Source: Ophioceras dolichostomum
Lineage: Eukaryota > Ascomycota > Sordariomycetes > Magnaporthales > Ophioceraceae
Assembly: GCA_003049485.1 (NCBI GenBank)
Contig: PYST01000036.1
Coordinates: 119,791-183,790, forward strand
Length of the DNA stretch: 64,000 nucleotides
Reading direction: 5' to 3'
Part shown: in pieces, positions 21,548 to 32,155 of the stretch
How positions within the stretch are numbered: position 1 is the stretch's first letter
Layout: each line of letters begins with the position of its first letter
Made by a program: the position numbers and the translations under genes
Notes under the pieces: model-generated
Told to the model about the DNA's origin: nothing
The model's database searches: none
What the model saw: the letters and a program-made list of their open reading frames with translations, nothing else

Positions 21548-24491
21548 ATGCCTGCAGCAGATAGCACCCCCCAGACCCTTTACGACAAGGTCCTCCAAGC
21601 TCACGTCGTGGACGAGAAACTTGATGGCACCATCTTGCTTTACATCGGTTTGTGCTACTCCTCCCGCTTTCTCTCTCTCTACTGATTGCATGCTTTCTTT
21701 GCTTGCTAGCTTTTGCTTGCTTGCTTGCTTGCTGCTTCTGCTTCAGTTGGTGGTTGGGCCGTGCCGTGGGGTGGCAGCACCAAACCGATCTGTGCTGCTG
21801 CACTTTGCTACGGCTGCTGTCTTTTGCCCCGTTGATATACTTCTTGCTTGCTGGTACCAGTGCTGACGTATCTTTGGTGTGTGCAGACAGACATCTGGTC
21901 CACGAGGTCACCTCGCCTGCATGTACCCCCCTTCTCGACGTTCCCCCCATTCTTCCCGTCCATTCGCTTGCGAGCCTACCCCCGAACTCGGGTGCTGGGC
22001 GTCAAGCAAAAGGCAGGGTGGGCGAGACATTGCTCGCACTTTCTTATCTGTGCCGTCCTTTTTGTGCAACATCAATCGACTGACAGCTCTGCGAATCAAC
22101 AGCAAGCATTTGAGGGCCTGAAGAACGCCAGCCGCAAAGTGCGAAGGCCTGATTGCACTCTGGCTACCACGGACCACGTAAGTTGGCTGCATCCACTCCC
22201 AAGTCCCAATTCGCCCGGTAGTCTCACTGCCTGTGTAACACCATATCACAATACTTGCGAACGCGAACTCTGGTTACGTCGCCTACCTGGTATCAGTTCA
22301 AGTCCTAACACAACCGACCATTTGCTTCTAGAATGTCCCAACAACATCACGAAAGACCCTGAAGGATATTGGCAGCTTCATCAAGGAGGAGGACTCGAGG
22401 ACCCAATGCGTTACTCTTGAGGAGAACGTCCGGGACTTCGGCGTGACGTACTTCGGCCTCAGTGACAAGAGGCAGGGTATCGTCCATGTCATCGGCCCGG
22501 AGCAGGGCTTCACGCTCCCAGGGACCACGGTGGTCTGTGGAGATAGCCACACGTCCACGCATGGAGCCTTTGGAGCCCTGGCCTTTGGCATCGGCACCAG
22601 CGAGGTCGAGCACGTGCTCGCCACGCAGTGCTTGATCACCAAGAGGAGCAAGAACATGAGGGTACAGGTCGACGGCGAGCTGGCCCCTGGCGTCAGCTCC
22701 AAGGATGTCGTGCTCCACATCATCGGTGTTATTGGCACCGCTGGTGGCACCCAGGCCGTCATCGAGTTCTGCGGCTCGGTCATCCGCAACTTGAGCGTTG
22801 AGGCTAGGATGTCGATCTGCAACATGTCCATCGAGGCCGGCGCCAGGGCCGGTATGGTTGCGCCCGACGAGACCACCTTCGAGTACCTCAAGGGCAAGCC
22901 CCTGGCTCCCAAATTCGACTCGCCGGAGTGGCACAAGGCGGTCGCCTACTGGAAGAACCTCCAGTCCGACCCCAATGCCAAGTACGACATCGACGTCTTC
23001 ATTGACGCCAAGGATATCGTCCCGACCATCACCTGGGGCACCAGTCCCGAGGATGTGGTCCCCATCACCGGCGTCGTTCCCGACCCTGAGACCTTTGCGA
23101 CCGAGTCCAAGAAGGCGGATGGCCGCCGAATGCTGCAGTACATGGGCCTCACGGCCGGCACCCCAATGCAGGACATCCCTGTCGACAAGGTCTTCATCGG
23201 GTCCTGCACAAACTCTAGAATTGAGGATCTCCGTGCTGCTGCCGCGGTGGTCAAGGGCAGGAAAAAGGCTGCCAACGTGAAGAGTGCCATGGTGGTGCCA
23301 GGTTCAGGGCTGGTCAAGACCCAGGCGGAAGAGGAGGGCTTAGATAAGATCTTCACGGATGCCGGCTTCGAGTGGCGGGAGGCCGGCTGCAGCATGTGCC
23401 TGGGCATGAACCCGGATATCCTGTCGCCCAAGGAGCGATGCGCCAGCACCAGCAATCGCAATTTCGAGGGTCGGCAGGGTGCTGGGGGCAGGACTCACCT
23501 CATGTCGCCAGTCATGGCCGCCGCGGCCGGCATCGTCGGTAAGCTGGCCGACGTGAGGAAGCTGACCGACTGCAAGGCGAGCCCCCATATCGAAGCATTC
23601 AAGAGGCCAGCAGCACCAGTGACCACGACCGTCTCGTCTGGGAAGACGGCGCACGTCGACGAGCGGGTCAGCGAGGACGCCGCCGAGAGGGAAATGATCG
23701 CCGACCAGCCCGAGGACAACTCCCCCCACACCAACACCTCCTCCCCCGGCCACGGCGCCCCGACGGGCCTCGCCAAGTTCACCGTGCTGAAGGGCATCGC
23801 GGCCCTCCTGGAGAAGGCCAACGTCGACACGGACGCCATCATCCCCAAGCAGTTCCTCAAGACCATCAAGCGCACGGGCCTCGGCTCGGCCCTGTTCTAC
23901 GAGATGCGGTTCAACCCGGCCGACGGCGCCGAGAGGCCCGACTTCGTCCTGAACCGCGACCCTTACCGCAGGGCGAGCATCCTCGTCTGCACGGGCGCCA
24001 ACTTCGGCTGCGGCTCCTCGCGCGAGCACGCCCCCTGGGCGCTGAACGACTTCGGCATCAAGAGCGTCATCGCCCCTTCGTTCGCCGACATCTTCTTCAA
24101 CAACTCGTTCAAGAACGGCATGCTGCCCATCCCGATCAGAAATCAAGCCCACCTGGACGCCATCGCGGCCGAGGCGAGGGCGGGGAGGGAGATCGAGGTC
24201 GATTTACCTGGACAGGTCATCCGCGACGCGAACGGGAGGGAGATCTGCGGGTTCGAGGTCGAGGAGTTCAGGAAGCACTGCCTCGTGAACGGCCTGGACG
24301 ACATCGGCCTGACGATGCAGCTGGAGGACAAGATCGCGGAGTTCGAGAGGAAGATGACGCGCGAGACACCGTGGCTCGACGGCAGGGGGTACCTGAAGCG
24401 CAAGGGGCAGGGCGGGAAGCTGGCTGCTAAGGCGGTGCCGGTACCGATTACGAACCGTGGGGAGGCGAAGAGGGAGCCTTTGGACTGGTGA
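21548..24491 (+). CDS. leu1: 3-isopropylmalate dehydratase (leucine biosynthesis)
   Basis: Isomerises 2-isopropylmalate to 3-isopropylmalate in the cytosolic leucine pathway. It is a fungal fusion of the large (aconitase-type) and small (swivel) subunits. Exons are 21548-21647, 21887-21918, 22103-22177 and 22332-24491; 788 residues (yeast Leu1 is 779). The 4Fe-4S Cys are visible in GSCTNSR (near 361) and CSMCLGMNPD (near 422 and 425). Substrate and swivel motifs GDSHTSTHGAFG, ARMSICNMSIE and NVDTDAIIPKQFLKTIKRTG are intact. Introns 1 and 3 are GT-AG (GTTTGT, GTAAGT). Intron 2 keeps the invariant EVTSP-QAFEGL junction only if its donor is GC (GCATGT at 21919) with acceptor AG at 22102. The start is the ATG giving MPAADSTPQTLYDKVLQAHV. 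The leader is CT-rich. It is convergent with the methyltransferase gene. Confidence 0.97.
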
Positions 24492-24949
24492 GGATAGGTT
24501 ACCTAGGGACGGCCCAGGCCGTCGTCGGGTGGGGGTTGCTTCCTCTGTGCCCCTCCCACCTTTTTTTCCCTTTGCAATTTTTGCCCCTTTACTTTACATT
24601 TTTGCTCTTTTTTATTCACTTGTCGATCTTCGAGGCTTGACAAATTGCATCTTTCCGGGGTTGGAATTGTGGAAACAAAAGAAACTTGTCAGTGGCGGCT
24701 TTCCTGTTTTTGTTGCCTTGTCTTCTTTTTTTGCACCCTGACGACATCATCGGGCGACATCATCATTAGTAGGTGGTTCGTGTCTTCTTATGGACCGACC
24801 AAGGGTTGTAGTAATGGGCGGCACGGTGTCGTCACATATTTGCTGGCTTCGCCGTCACTGGACTGGTATCTCAAGTCGAGTTGGAAGTGGTATTCTCATT
24901 CGGACAGACACTTGGGGGCTTTCGTTCAATGCCTCCATATCTGTACCGA

Positions 24950-25017
<68 letters not shown>

Positions 25018-25167
25018 CAAAAGTTTCGCAGACCCCGCTCAATGTCCGGAGCTGCACCTCATGTTAAGGATGAACGATGAATGAATTCTCTTGCCTAGCT
25101 CTATGCATCATCTCTCTATCATTCGGCACGGCTCCTCGGAAACATGACTGTGCGTGTGTGTGTCTTG
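24492..25167. other. Intergenic region between convergent leu1 and the Rkm5-like gene
   Basis: 676 bp with no gene, expected to hold two 3' UTRs. T-rich runs follow the leu1 stop (24560-24740). A (TC)31 tract lies at 24953-25014. Confidence 0.6.
24953..25014. repeat. (TC)31 microsatellite
   Basis: Thirty-one uninterrupted TC units, 462 bp beyond the leu1 stop codon. Confidence 0.97.
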
Positions 25168-26432
25168 TCACCTGAGAATGCCGATGTGCACCACAAAGCT
25201 GGAGCTCGACTGTAGGCCCGTCGGTAAGTGATCATCCGGCATTCGCCAGACGTGGAACTCGCGCCGGAAGCGGCCGATCCACCGCTCGAAGACGTCGGGC
25301 GTGCGTAGGTGCTGAGCCACGACGCAGACGCAAGGCAGATGTGACGCCGCCGCCGGGTCGTCGGCAGATTCCGTTTGTTCGGAGGAGGAGTCGGCAGTCC
25401 TGAGCCTGCAGATGTCGACGCACGTCTGCACAAACGGATCGATCAGCGCCTCGTTATACACGCAGTCGCACGCGACCACCGCGTCGAAGCTCTTCACTTC
25501 CGAGGAGCCGGTTAGCGAGGCCGATACCTCGTCTGTTTCCCAGTCCAGAGGCGTGAATCCCACGCGGCCCTCGTTGGTGGTGACCGTGGATGTCCCCGAG
25601 ACAGAGATAGAGGCGGACTTGCCCCTGAATCCCCTGGTAGATGTCACCGCCTGTTGCTGTTGTCTAGACCTGCTACCAGCCGCCGCCGCACTTGACGATG
25701 CGGAAGAAGAAGAAGCGGAGAACAGACGCAAGTTTTCCTGGAGGTTCTGCTCCACGAGCTTCGCGACATAGGGTTGGTCCGTAAGGATCAGAGGCGAGCA
25801 GCCTACGACCTGCGACAGGACGAGCCCGACGATGGCGGATATCCCGCAGCCCAGCTCGACGACAGCCGAGGCCTTGCGGATGGCGCCGGCCCTCGCAAGG
25901 GTGTTATCCGGCGAAGCGATCCATTCGGCGAAGATAGGTGTGACCTTCCACACGACTAGATGCAGAAGAGCTTTAGCATGTTTGAAGCTAAAGCTAAAGA
26001 AAAAGAGAAAAAAAACTCACACGCCTGTCTGCCAGAGGGTGTGAATGCGGAAAAACGGCATGGAAAACAACGGGAGAATTTCGGGAGAAAATATCATGAA
26101 AAGAAAAGAAAGAAAGAGGAATTAAGGGGGTGTGGTGTGGTGGAGATGGATAGAGGGGTGGAGCCGATGAGCCGCAAGCCGAGGAGCCGGGGCCGAGCTT
26201 CCATTCACAGGAAGCATAAAGTCTCGTGGCAGCTGGAAGTTGGGTGCAAAAAAAGGGTTGACTCTACCTGCGCCGGTTGTTCCGCCGAGGCGACTCGAAG
26301 CCAGGATGCTCGGAGACTGGTTTATGACCAGATCCTTCCCAGCGACGGTTAGTTCGAGACGACGAGCCGATGGGTCTACGAAGCCGAGGTTTTGAGCAGA
26401 GACGTCGGTCTTCGCGAAGAGGAGATAGGTTT
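25168..26432 (-). CDS. rkm5: Rkm5-like protein-lysine N-methyltransferase (5' end unresolved)
   Basis: Class I SAM-dependent methyltransferase of the METTL21/Methyltransf_16 group, to which yeast Rkm5 (a ribosomal protein L1 lysine methyltransferase) belongs. Two exons are clear: 26268-26432 and 25168-25955, joined across a 312-bp intron (GTAGAG...CTAG) to give ..GGTTGA-VVWKVTPIFAEW. Together they encode 316 residues. SAM motif I reads VVELGCGISAIVGLVLSQ, motif post-I contains ILTDQPY, and the catalytic region has FDAVVACDCVYNEALIDPF. A Ser/Ala/Gln-rich insert of about 55 residues splits the Rossmann fold after QENLRLF. The upstream exon must donate the first base of the codon that begins exon 26432 (acceptor TTCAG). 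An in-frame stop lies just upstream of that acceptor, so a further 5' exon with the ATG exists. I could not place it with confidence in 26433-26620. Confidence 0.85.
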
Positions 26433-29214
26433 CTGAAGAATGCCATTTCAATTAGGGGGTTTACACGTGAGTTAGCCATTATCCAGGCTCCAGGGCCCAT
26501 ATTCGGTACTATTGTGGCCCATCGGATTGTATCGAGATCAGAAATGCGGATAATAGGGGGGCCTTCATAATAAACCTAGGCTCTGCTAGGCTACGGGACC
26601 TTTGAGCCTAGGTAGGCTTGTGCCTTGTGGGGAGGGGAGAGTGGAGGGAATCAGCGGAAACTCGCCTTCGTCGGCATCTTCCACCTCGGCGCCCAACTGG
26701 TCTGTGAAGAAGGCTCTGGACACCACCATGATGATAGCTGTGATAATACTGATGATGCTGACGAGTGCTGCACGTCCTGCACGTCCTGTTCCCGCCCGTC
26801 CCGCCCGAGCCGTCCGTGTGGTGTTAGCAGAACTCTCAAGCTTCCTAGTTTCCATGTCCAGAATCATGTATCCACAGCAGCCAGCATTACCAAAGCACAA
26901 ACCCATCGTTTCAAGAGCGAGCGCCACCTTACCAACCTGCGCTTCGTTGTTGGCATCAAAGCTGCCAAAATGGAATGAACTCTGCCCTTCGCCAAGAAGA
27001 CACAAGAACGAGCAAATAAAATAGGCGACGCCTCTTTATTGGCCCCCTGATATCCCTCCTTCCCGTCCGTGTGATGCAGCCAACTCAAATCAGGGCCAAC
27101 CAGATTGCCAACGCCCCAAGAGCAAAAGCTACCATATGTATCATTATATTGCCTCTGGCCAAGGCTGCCCAGCCTGCCCAATCCTAGAGGGCATGCCAGG
27201 ACAGCGCCCAGAAACGCAAGTGGTCGGGGCTGAAGGTGTTGTGGAAGGGATCGCATGACCCGGAAAGGTCCGCCAAGAGCTCAACCTCGTCACCAGCCAG
27301 GCCAGTCGGACTCAAGGAGGGAGTGTAGAAAATGACAAGGGGAGAGGAAAGGTGCTGTTTTGGTGCAACCCGAGCTCATGCATGCACTCACACTCACACT
27401 GTCGGTCGCCCGTCAGTTCCGGTTCACGTTCGTTCGCTTCGCTTCGCTTCCCGTCTCCTTCCTCTCCCTCACCGGCCTCTCCTCTCGATGAGGGTAGATG
27501 AGCAGCAGCTTGAGAGAAAAGCGGATGTTTTTCAGGGGAGATCGTAACGTTTCGTAGAGCTGTCGGCCCGTCGTGAACGAAAAGGGGCCAAAGGGTAGCA
27601 ATGGTTCTCTCTTTTGTCCTCGTTTGCTTTTGGTTTTTGTCGGTTCTCAGAAACTCCCCACCAAATGCGACTGGGCACCAACTGACTGATCGATCCTGGA
27701 ACCCCAGAAAAAGAATTGAGGGACCCAGGGCATAGCTCGCCTCGCTGTGGTCCTAGCCCTTTCGCCAGCTAACAGCTTATCCCTGGCGGGAAAATTTGGT
27801 TTGATCGGATTGGCTTGGCGAGTGGTTTTGGGGGCCGCCACAAACTTCCATTCCTTGCCCCCGCCGTTTCTACAACACTGGCCTGAAGGTCGCCCAGGGC
27901 CTTCCCTTTCATTTTGCGGTGATATGCCGCCGAGAAGAGCCACGATTGCATGGCATTCTTGGTCAAGACCGAGCTGAATAACGCTTGGGGCGTAACCGTA
28001 TTGATGTTTCTGGCCTACGTGGAAACTGGTGGCGTTCGCTCGGCGCTAGGCAGCTCAACCTCAAGCCCAAGCCCAAGCCCACCACCGTCTCCGTACGGCT
28101 GTACTGTGCCCCTTCCGAGATTCGGGGCTGGGGATGGAGGAAGGAAGCTTCGTTGGGAAAATAGATAGCATTCAACCCTTTTCAACTGCAGTCATCATCA
28201 TAGCGAATTCAACAACATATCCCGGAACGAGAGAAAGTAAAGTGCGGAGTAAGATGCCACACACGCTTCAAAGGAGCTTCAATCTCCACATTACTTGGTC
28301 AGATTCGGGGTCTCAAAACGAGCCAACCCAACCCCGGACTTGCGCCCGAAGAGAGGCTGGCGACGGGTGCAAAGCAGAACAGGTGGTCTCGTGTGGTGTG
28401 TTTGTTTCGTTCTTTTCGTTCTTTCGTCATGGAGACGAGCTTTTTTGGGCGAGGCGAGGAGGGAACAGGAAAACCGTCCATGCACTAGCATTCCATCGGG
28501 GACCAGAAGCTCGAGCCACGCCGTAACCACTACCACACCAATCAATCCAGTGAACCCACCCCCTGCCTTGTAAAAACTGCGCCTATCCGCTGTGGGTTTA
28601 GCAGGCACCTGCACTAGGCAACTTGGGGAGCTTGGAGCTGGGTGTCACTGTCTCGCCTCCTCTCTCCGCCAAGGAGCTCCTCAACCTTCTCCCTCCTCAC
28701 AGATTAGTATTCTGGACCGCACGCCCCCCTCTGACGAAAGGCCCGGACGGAAAACAAATAGAAAAGCTTCCCTTCCTTTTTCCCCCTCGTCTTCCTTTTG
28801 TGAGGGAATTCAAATATCACCCGAAGCCTGTCTCCTCACCCAGAGTTGCTTTGAAGCATACCTAGATTCTTTTTTGCAATTCTGTGGGGTGGTTGGTGCT
28901 TTTCTGCCTGCCTTGTGTCGGCCGCTTTTCCTCCCACTTCACTTGGTTTTGCGTGGTTAATCCACTCTGTCTGGATTTCAAGTCGACTACGTAATACCTT
29001 CAACCTGCCTTGAAGAAGCTCACTCCCGACCTCCCGACCTACCCATTCGTCCGTCGCTTCCGACCTCAGCCACCGTTAACTCCGCAATTTTCACTTCTGC
29101 CTTCCTTCGTTTGCCTCTGCTGTCTTCGTCTTCCCCCCTCTCGACTTCTAGTCAAAGAGACTTGACACGCGCAACAGAAAGAAACCCACGCCGCAACCAC
29201 AAACCATCGCCATC
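26433..29214. other. 2.8-kb divergent intergenic region between the Rkm5-like gene and faa1
   Basis: No complete gene is supported. The first exon of the Rkm5-like gene must lie near its left end. A perfect 9-bp inverted repeat (CCTAGGCTC at 26575-26583, GAGCCTAGG at 26604-26612) is visible. Weak minus-strand frames at 26586-27256 lack convincing starts or domains. The right end (29000-29170) is a CT-rich leader of faa1. Confidence 0.5.
26575..26612. repeat. 9-bp inverted repeat with 20-bp loop
   Basis: CCTAGGCTC at 26575-26583 pairs perfectly with GAGCCTAGG at 26604-26612. It lies just upstream of the Rkm5-like gene and could form a stem-loop or be two binding sites. Function unknown. Confidence 0.7.
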
Positions 29215-31509
29215 ATGCCCGGCCTCAACCCGCGCATGTCCGCGAAGGGCCCGTTCTCTGTCGAGGTGCCCGGCGTCAAGGCCAAGGACGAGACCGAGAC
29301 GATCCCCCGCCGCCATCCCAAGGCCGTCACGGAGCTCCACGCCCAGCCAGCGCCCGACATCTCGACAGTATGGGAGCTGGTGCAGGTCAGCGTCGCCAAG
29401 CTCGGCAACGCTAAGTGCATGGGCTCGCGGCGCCTGATCCGCACCCACCAGGAGATCAAGAAGGTCAAGAAGATGGTCGACGGCGAGGAGCGCGAGGTGG
29501 ACAAGAAGTGGACCTACTTCGAGCTCTCAGGCTACGAGTTCATCACCTACAACGAGTACGACCGCCTGGTGCGCCAGCTCGGCTCGGGCCTGCGGAAGCT
29601 GGGCCTCGAGAAGGGCGACCGCCTGCACGTCTTCGCCGCCACCAGCCAGTACTGGCTGAGCATGTCGCACGCCGCGGGATCGCAGTCCATGTCGATCGTG
29701 ACCGCCTACGACACGCTCGGGGAGGAGGGCTTGAGGCATTCGATGGTCGCCACCAAGGCCAAGGCCATCTTCCTCGACCCGCACCTGCTGCCGACCCTCG
29801 GCAACGTGCTCAAGGACGCGACCGAGATCAAGCACATCATCTGGAACACGCAACACGAGATCAAGCAGGAGCACGTCGACAAGCTCAAGGCCTCGTACCC
29901 GCACGTCTCTATTATGAGCATCGACGACCTGCGCGAGCTGGGCGAGAAGAACATGGTCGATCCTGTCCCGCCTTCGCCTGATGACTTGTGCTGCATTATG
30001 TACACCTCCGGGTCGACGGGGACACCCAAGGGCGTGCCTCTCAAGCACAGCAATGTTGTCGCTGCTGGTACGCTCCCTTTCAATTTTCTCAGCCTCACCT
30101 CACGCTGAAACTTGCGCTCCTCCTTCTGTCCCTCCAAGCTAACCGGTGTCTACTTTTCCATTTCCGCAGTTGCTGGTGTGAGCGTCGTTGTCCAGCCCTT
30201 CATCGGCCCCGGCGACGGTCTTCTCACCTACCTCCCCGCTGCGCACATCCTCGAGTTCGTGTTTGAGAACGCGGCCATCTTCTGGGGCGCCACCATGGGT
30301 TACGGCAACCCCAAGACCCTGTCGGACGCCTCTGTGCGCAACTGCGCGGGCGACATCCGCGAGTTCAAGCCGACCATCGTGGTCGGCGTCCCCGCTGTGT
30401 GGGAGAACGTCAAGAAGGGCATCATCGGCAAGGTCAACTCGGGCAGCTTCATCGTCAAGAGCATGTTCTGGGGCGCCATGGCGCTCAAGAACTTCCTCAT
30501 GGGCTCCGGCCTGCCCGGCTCGGGCGTCCTGGACGCTCTCGTCTTCAAGAAGGTGAAGGAGGCCACCGGCGGCAAGATGAAGCTGTGCATGAACGGCGGC
30601 GGGCCCGTCGCCAAGGACACGCAGCGCTTCATTTCCATGGCGATCTGCCCGATGATCAGCGGCTACGGCCTTACCGAGACCACGGCCATGGGCACGCTGC
30701 AGAACCCGACCGAGTGGACGACCGAGTCGATCGGCGCCATGCCGGCCGCCATCGAGATCAAGCTCGTCGACTTCGAGGACGCGGGCTACTACGCCAAGAA
30801 TCGGCAGGGAGAGGTCTGGATCCGGGGCCCGTCGGTCATGTCGGGCTACTACCTGGACGACGCCCAGACGAAGGAGGCCATGGACGAGGACGGCTGGTTC
30901 AAGACGGGCGACATCGGCGAGTTCGACGCGAACGGCCACCTGAAGCTGATCGACCGCAAGAAGAACCTGATCAAGACGCTGAACGGCGAGTACATCGCGC
31001 TCGAGAAGCTCGAGTCCGTCTACCGCGCCGCGCCCGTGGTGGCCAACATCTGCTGCTACGCGGACGACTCCAAGGCGAAGCCGATCGCGCTGATCGTCCC
31101 CGCCGAGCCGGCGCTTAAGAAGCTGGCCGACTCCGTGGGAGTCAAGGGGGAGACGATCGAGGAGCTCGTCCACAACAAGAAGCTCAACGCCGCGGTGCTG
31201 AAGGAGCTGCAGGCTGCGGGTCGCGTGGGCGGCCTTACGGGTATTGAGATCATCGATGGCGTCGTGCTCTCGGATGAGGAGTGGACTCCCCAGAACGTAA
31301 GTTTTTTTTTTTGTCCCCTCCGCTTCTTGCGCAACAACTCTCCTCCCTCCCCTTTCACCTCAGCAGCTAGAAACGCATTGCTGACAAACGTACCTTCCTT
31401 CGACTTTTAGCAACTCGTCACCGCTGCCCAGAAGCTCAATCGCAGGGGAATCCTCAAGAAGTTCCAGAAGGAGGTCGCCGAGGCGTACGGAGACTCGCCG
31501 TCGAGCTAG
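29215..31509 (+). CDS. faa1: Long-chain fatty acid-CoA ligase (Faa1-type acyl-CoA synthetase)
   Basis: Activates long-chain fatty acids to acyl-CoA through an acyl-AMP intermediate, feeding lipid synthesis, beta-oxidation and protein acylation. Exons are 29215-30067, 30170-31296 and 31411-31509; 692 residues (yeast Faa1 is 700). The introns (102 and 114 bp) have GTACGC/GCAG and GTAAGT/TTAG ends. ANL-superfamily motifs are present in order: the P-loop-like YTSGSTGTPKG at about residue 263, SGYGLTETTAMGTL, and the fatty-acyl signature DGWFKTGDIGEFDANGHLKL followed by IDRKKNLIKTLNGEYIA, which carries the hinge and catalytic Lys region. There is no signal peptide. Membrane or lipid-droplet association is known for the family but not visible here. 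The start ATG sits right after a CT-rich leader. The short last exon encodes the conserved end KLNRRGILKKFQKEV. Confidence 0.96.
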
Positions 31510-31770
31510 CTGTCTTCTCGCGTGACGCTCCTGTCCTGCTTGTTGCTTTCGTCGTCGTCGCATCTTCTCCTGTCGCCTTCCTTTCCCCTCTCATTGACGT
31601 ATTGTGTCGTCGTCTCTTTCGGTTGGATTTTCGGTTCGGTGCCTTTTTTTTGGAGGGGGTTTCGTTTCGTTGAAACTTCTTCCATCTTCGTCGACTTGTT
31701 AACACCAACCCCTCTTGTTCCTCTTTTTTGTTTGTTCGTTGGTTTGTTCGTTTGGCTCGTATGGTGGAGG

Positions 31771-31794
31771 ATGGATGGATGGATGGATGGATGG
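31771..31794. repeat. (ATGG)6 tetranucleotide repeat
   Basis: Six tandem ATGG units in the faa1 downstream region. Confidence 0.9.
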
Positions 31795-32099
31795 CGTTTT
31801 AAAGAATACCAGACACACACGCACACACCGGCCAAGTATGGGCACTGCTGCCACTCTCGATACTACCTGTTGTTGTCGTTGCAAGCAGCAACAGCTGTTG
31901 ATTTAGTTCGCGTAGCTTTTCTCGAGGTCGGTTTAGTCGTTGTTTATTCTCTTTTGTTGGATTTGCTCTTTTAGTCAGTTTGATATCAAGAAAAAGTAGC
32001 TCATTGGATATCTTCGTCCGCCTGCTGTTTGTGATGTTCGCTCGCTATCTTGTGATCGATCGTGAATTCCAGGGAAGCAAAAGGAAGAGTATGATATAT

Positions 32100-32103
<4 letters not shown>

Positions 32104-32153
<50 letters not shown>
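32104..32153. repeat. (AG)25 microsatellite
   Basis: Twenty-five uninterrupted AG units, 595 bp past the faa1 stop codon. Confidence 0.97.

Positions 32154-32155
<2 letters not shown>

Noticed and set aside
26586..27256. Minus-strand frames of 130-139 codons
   Set aside because: One begins with TTG and neither has a recognisable domain; the composition changes abruptly and there is no splice model that improves them.
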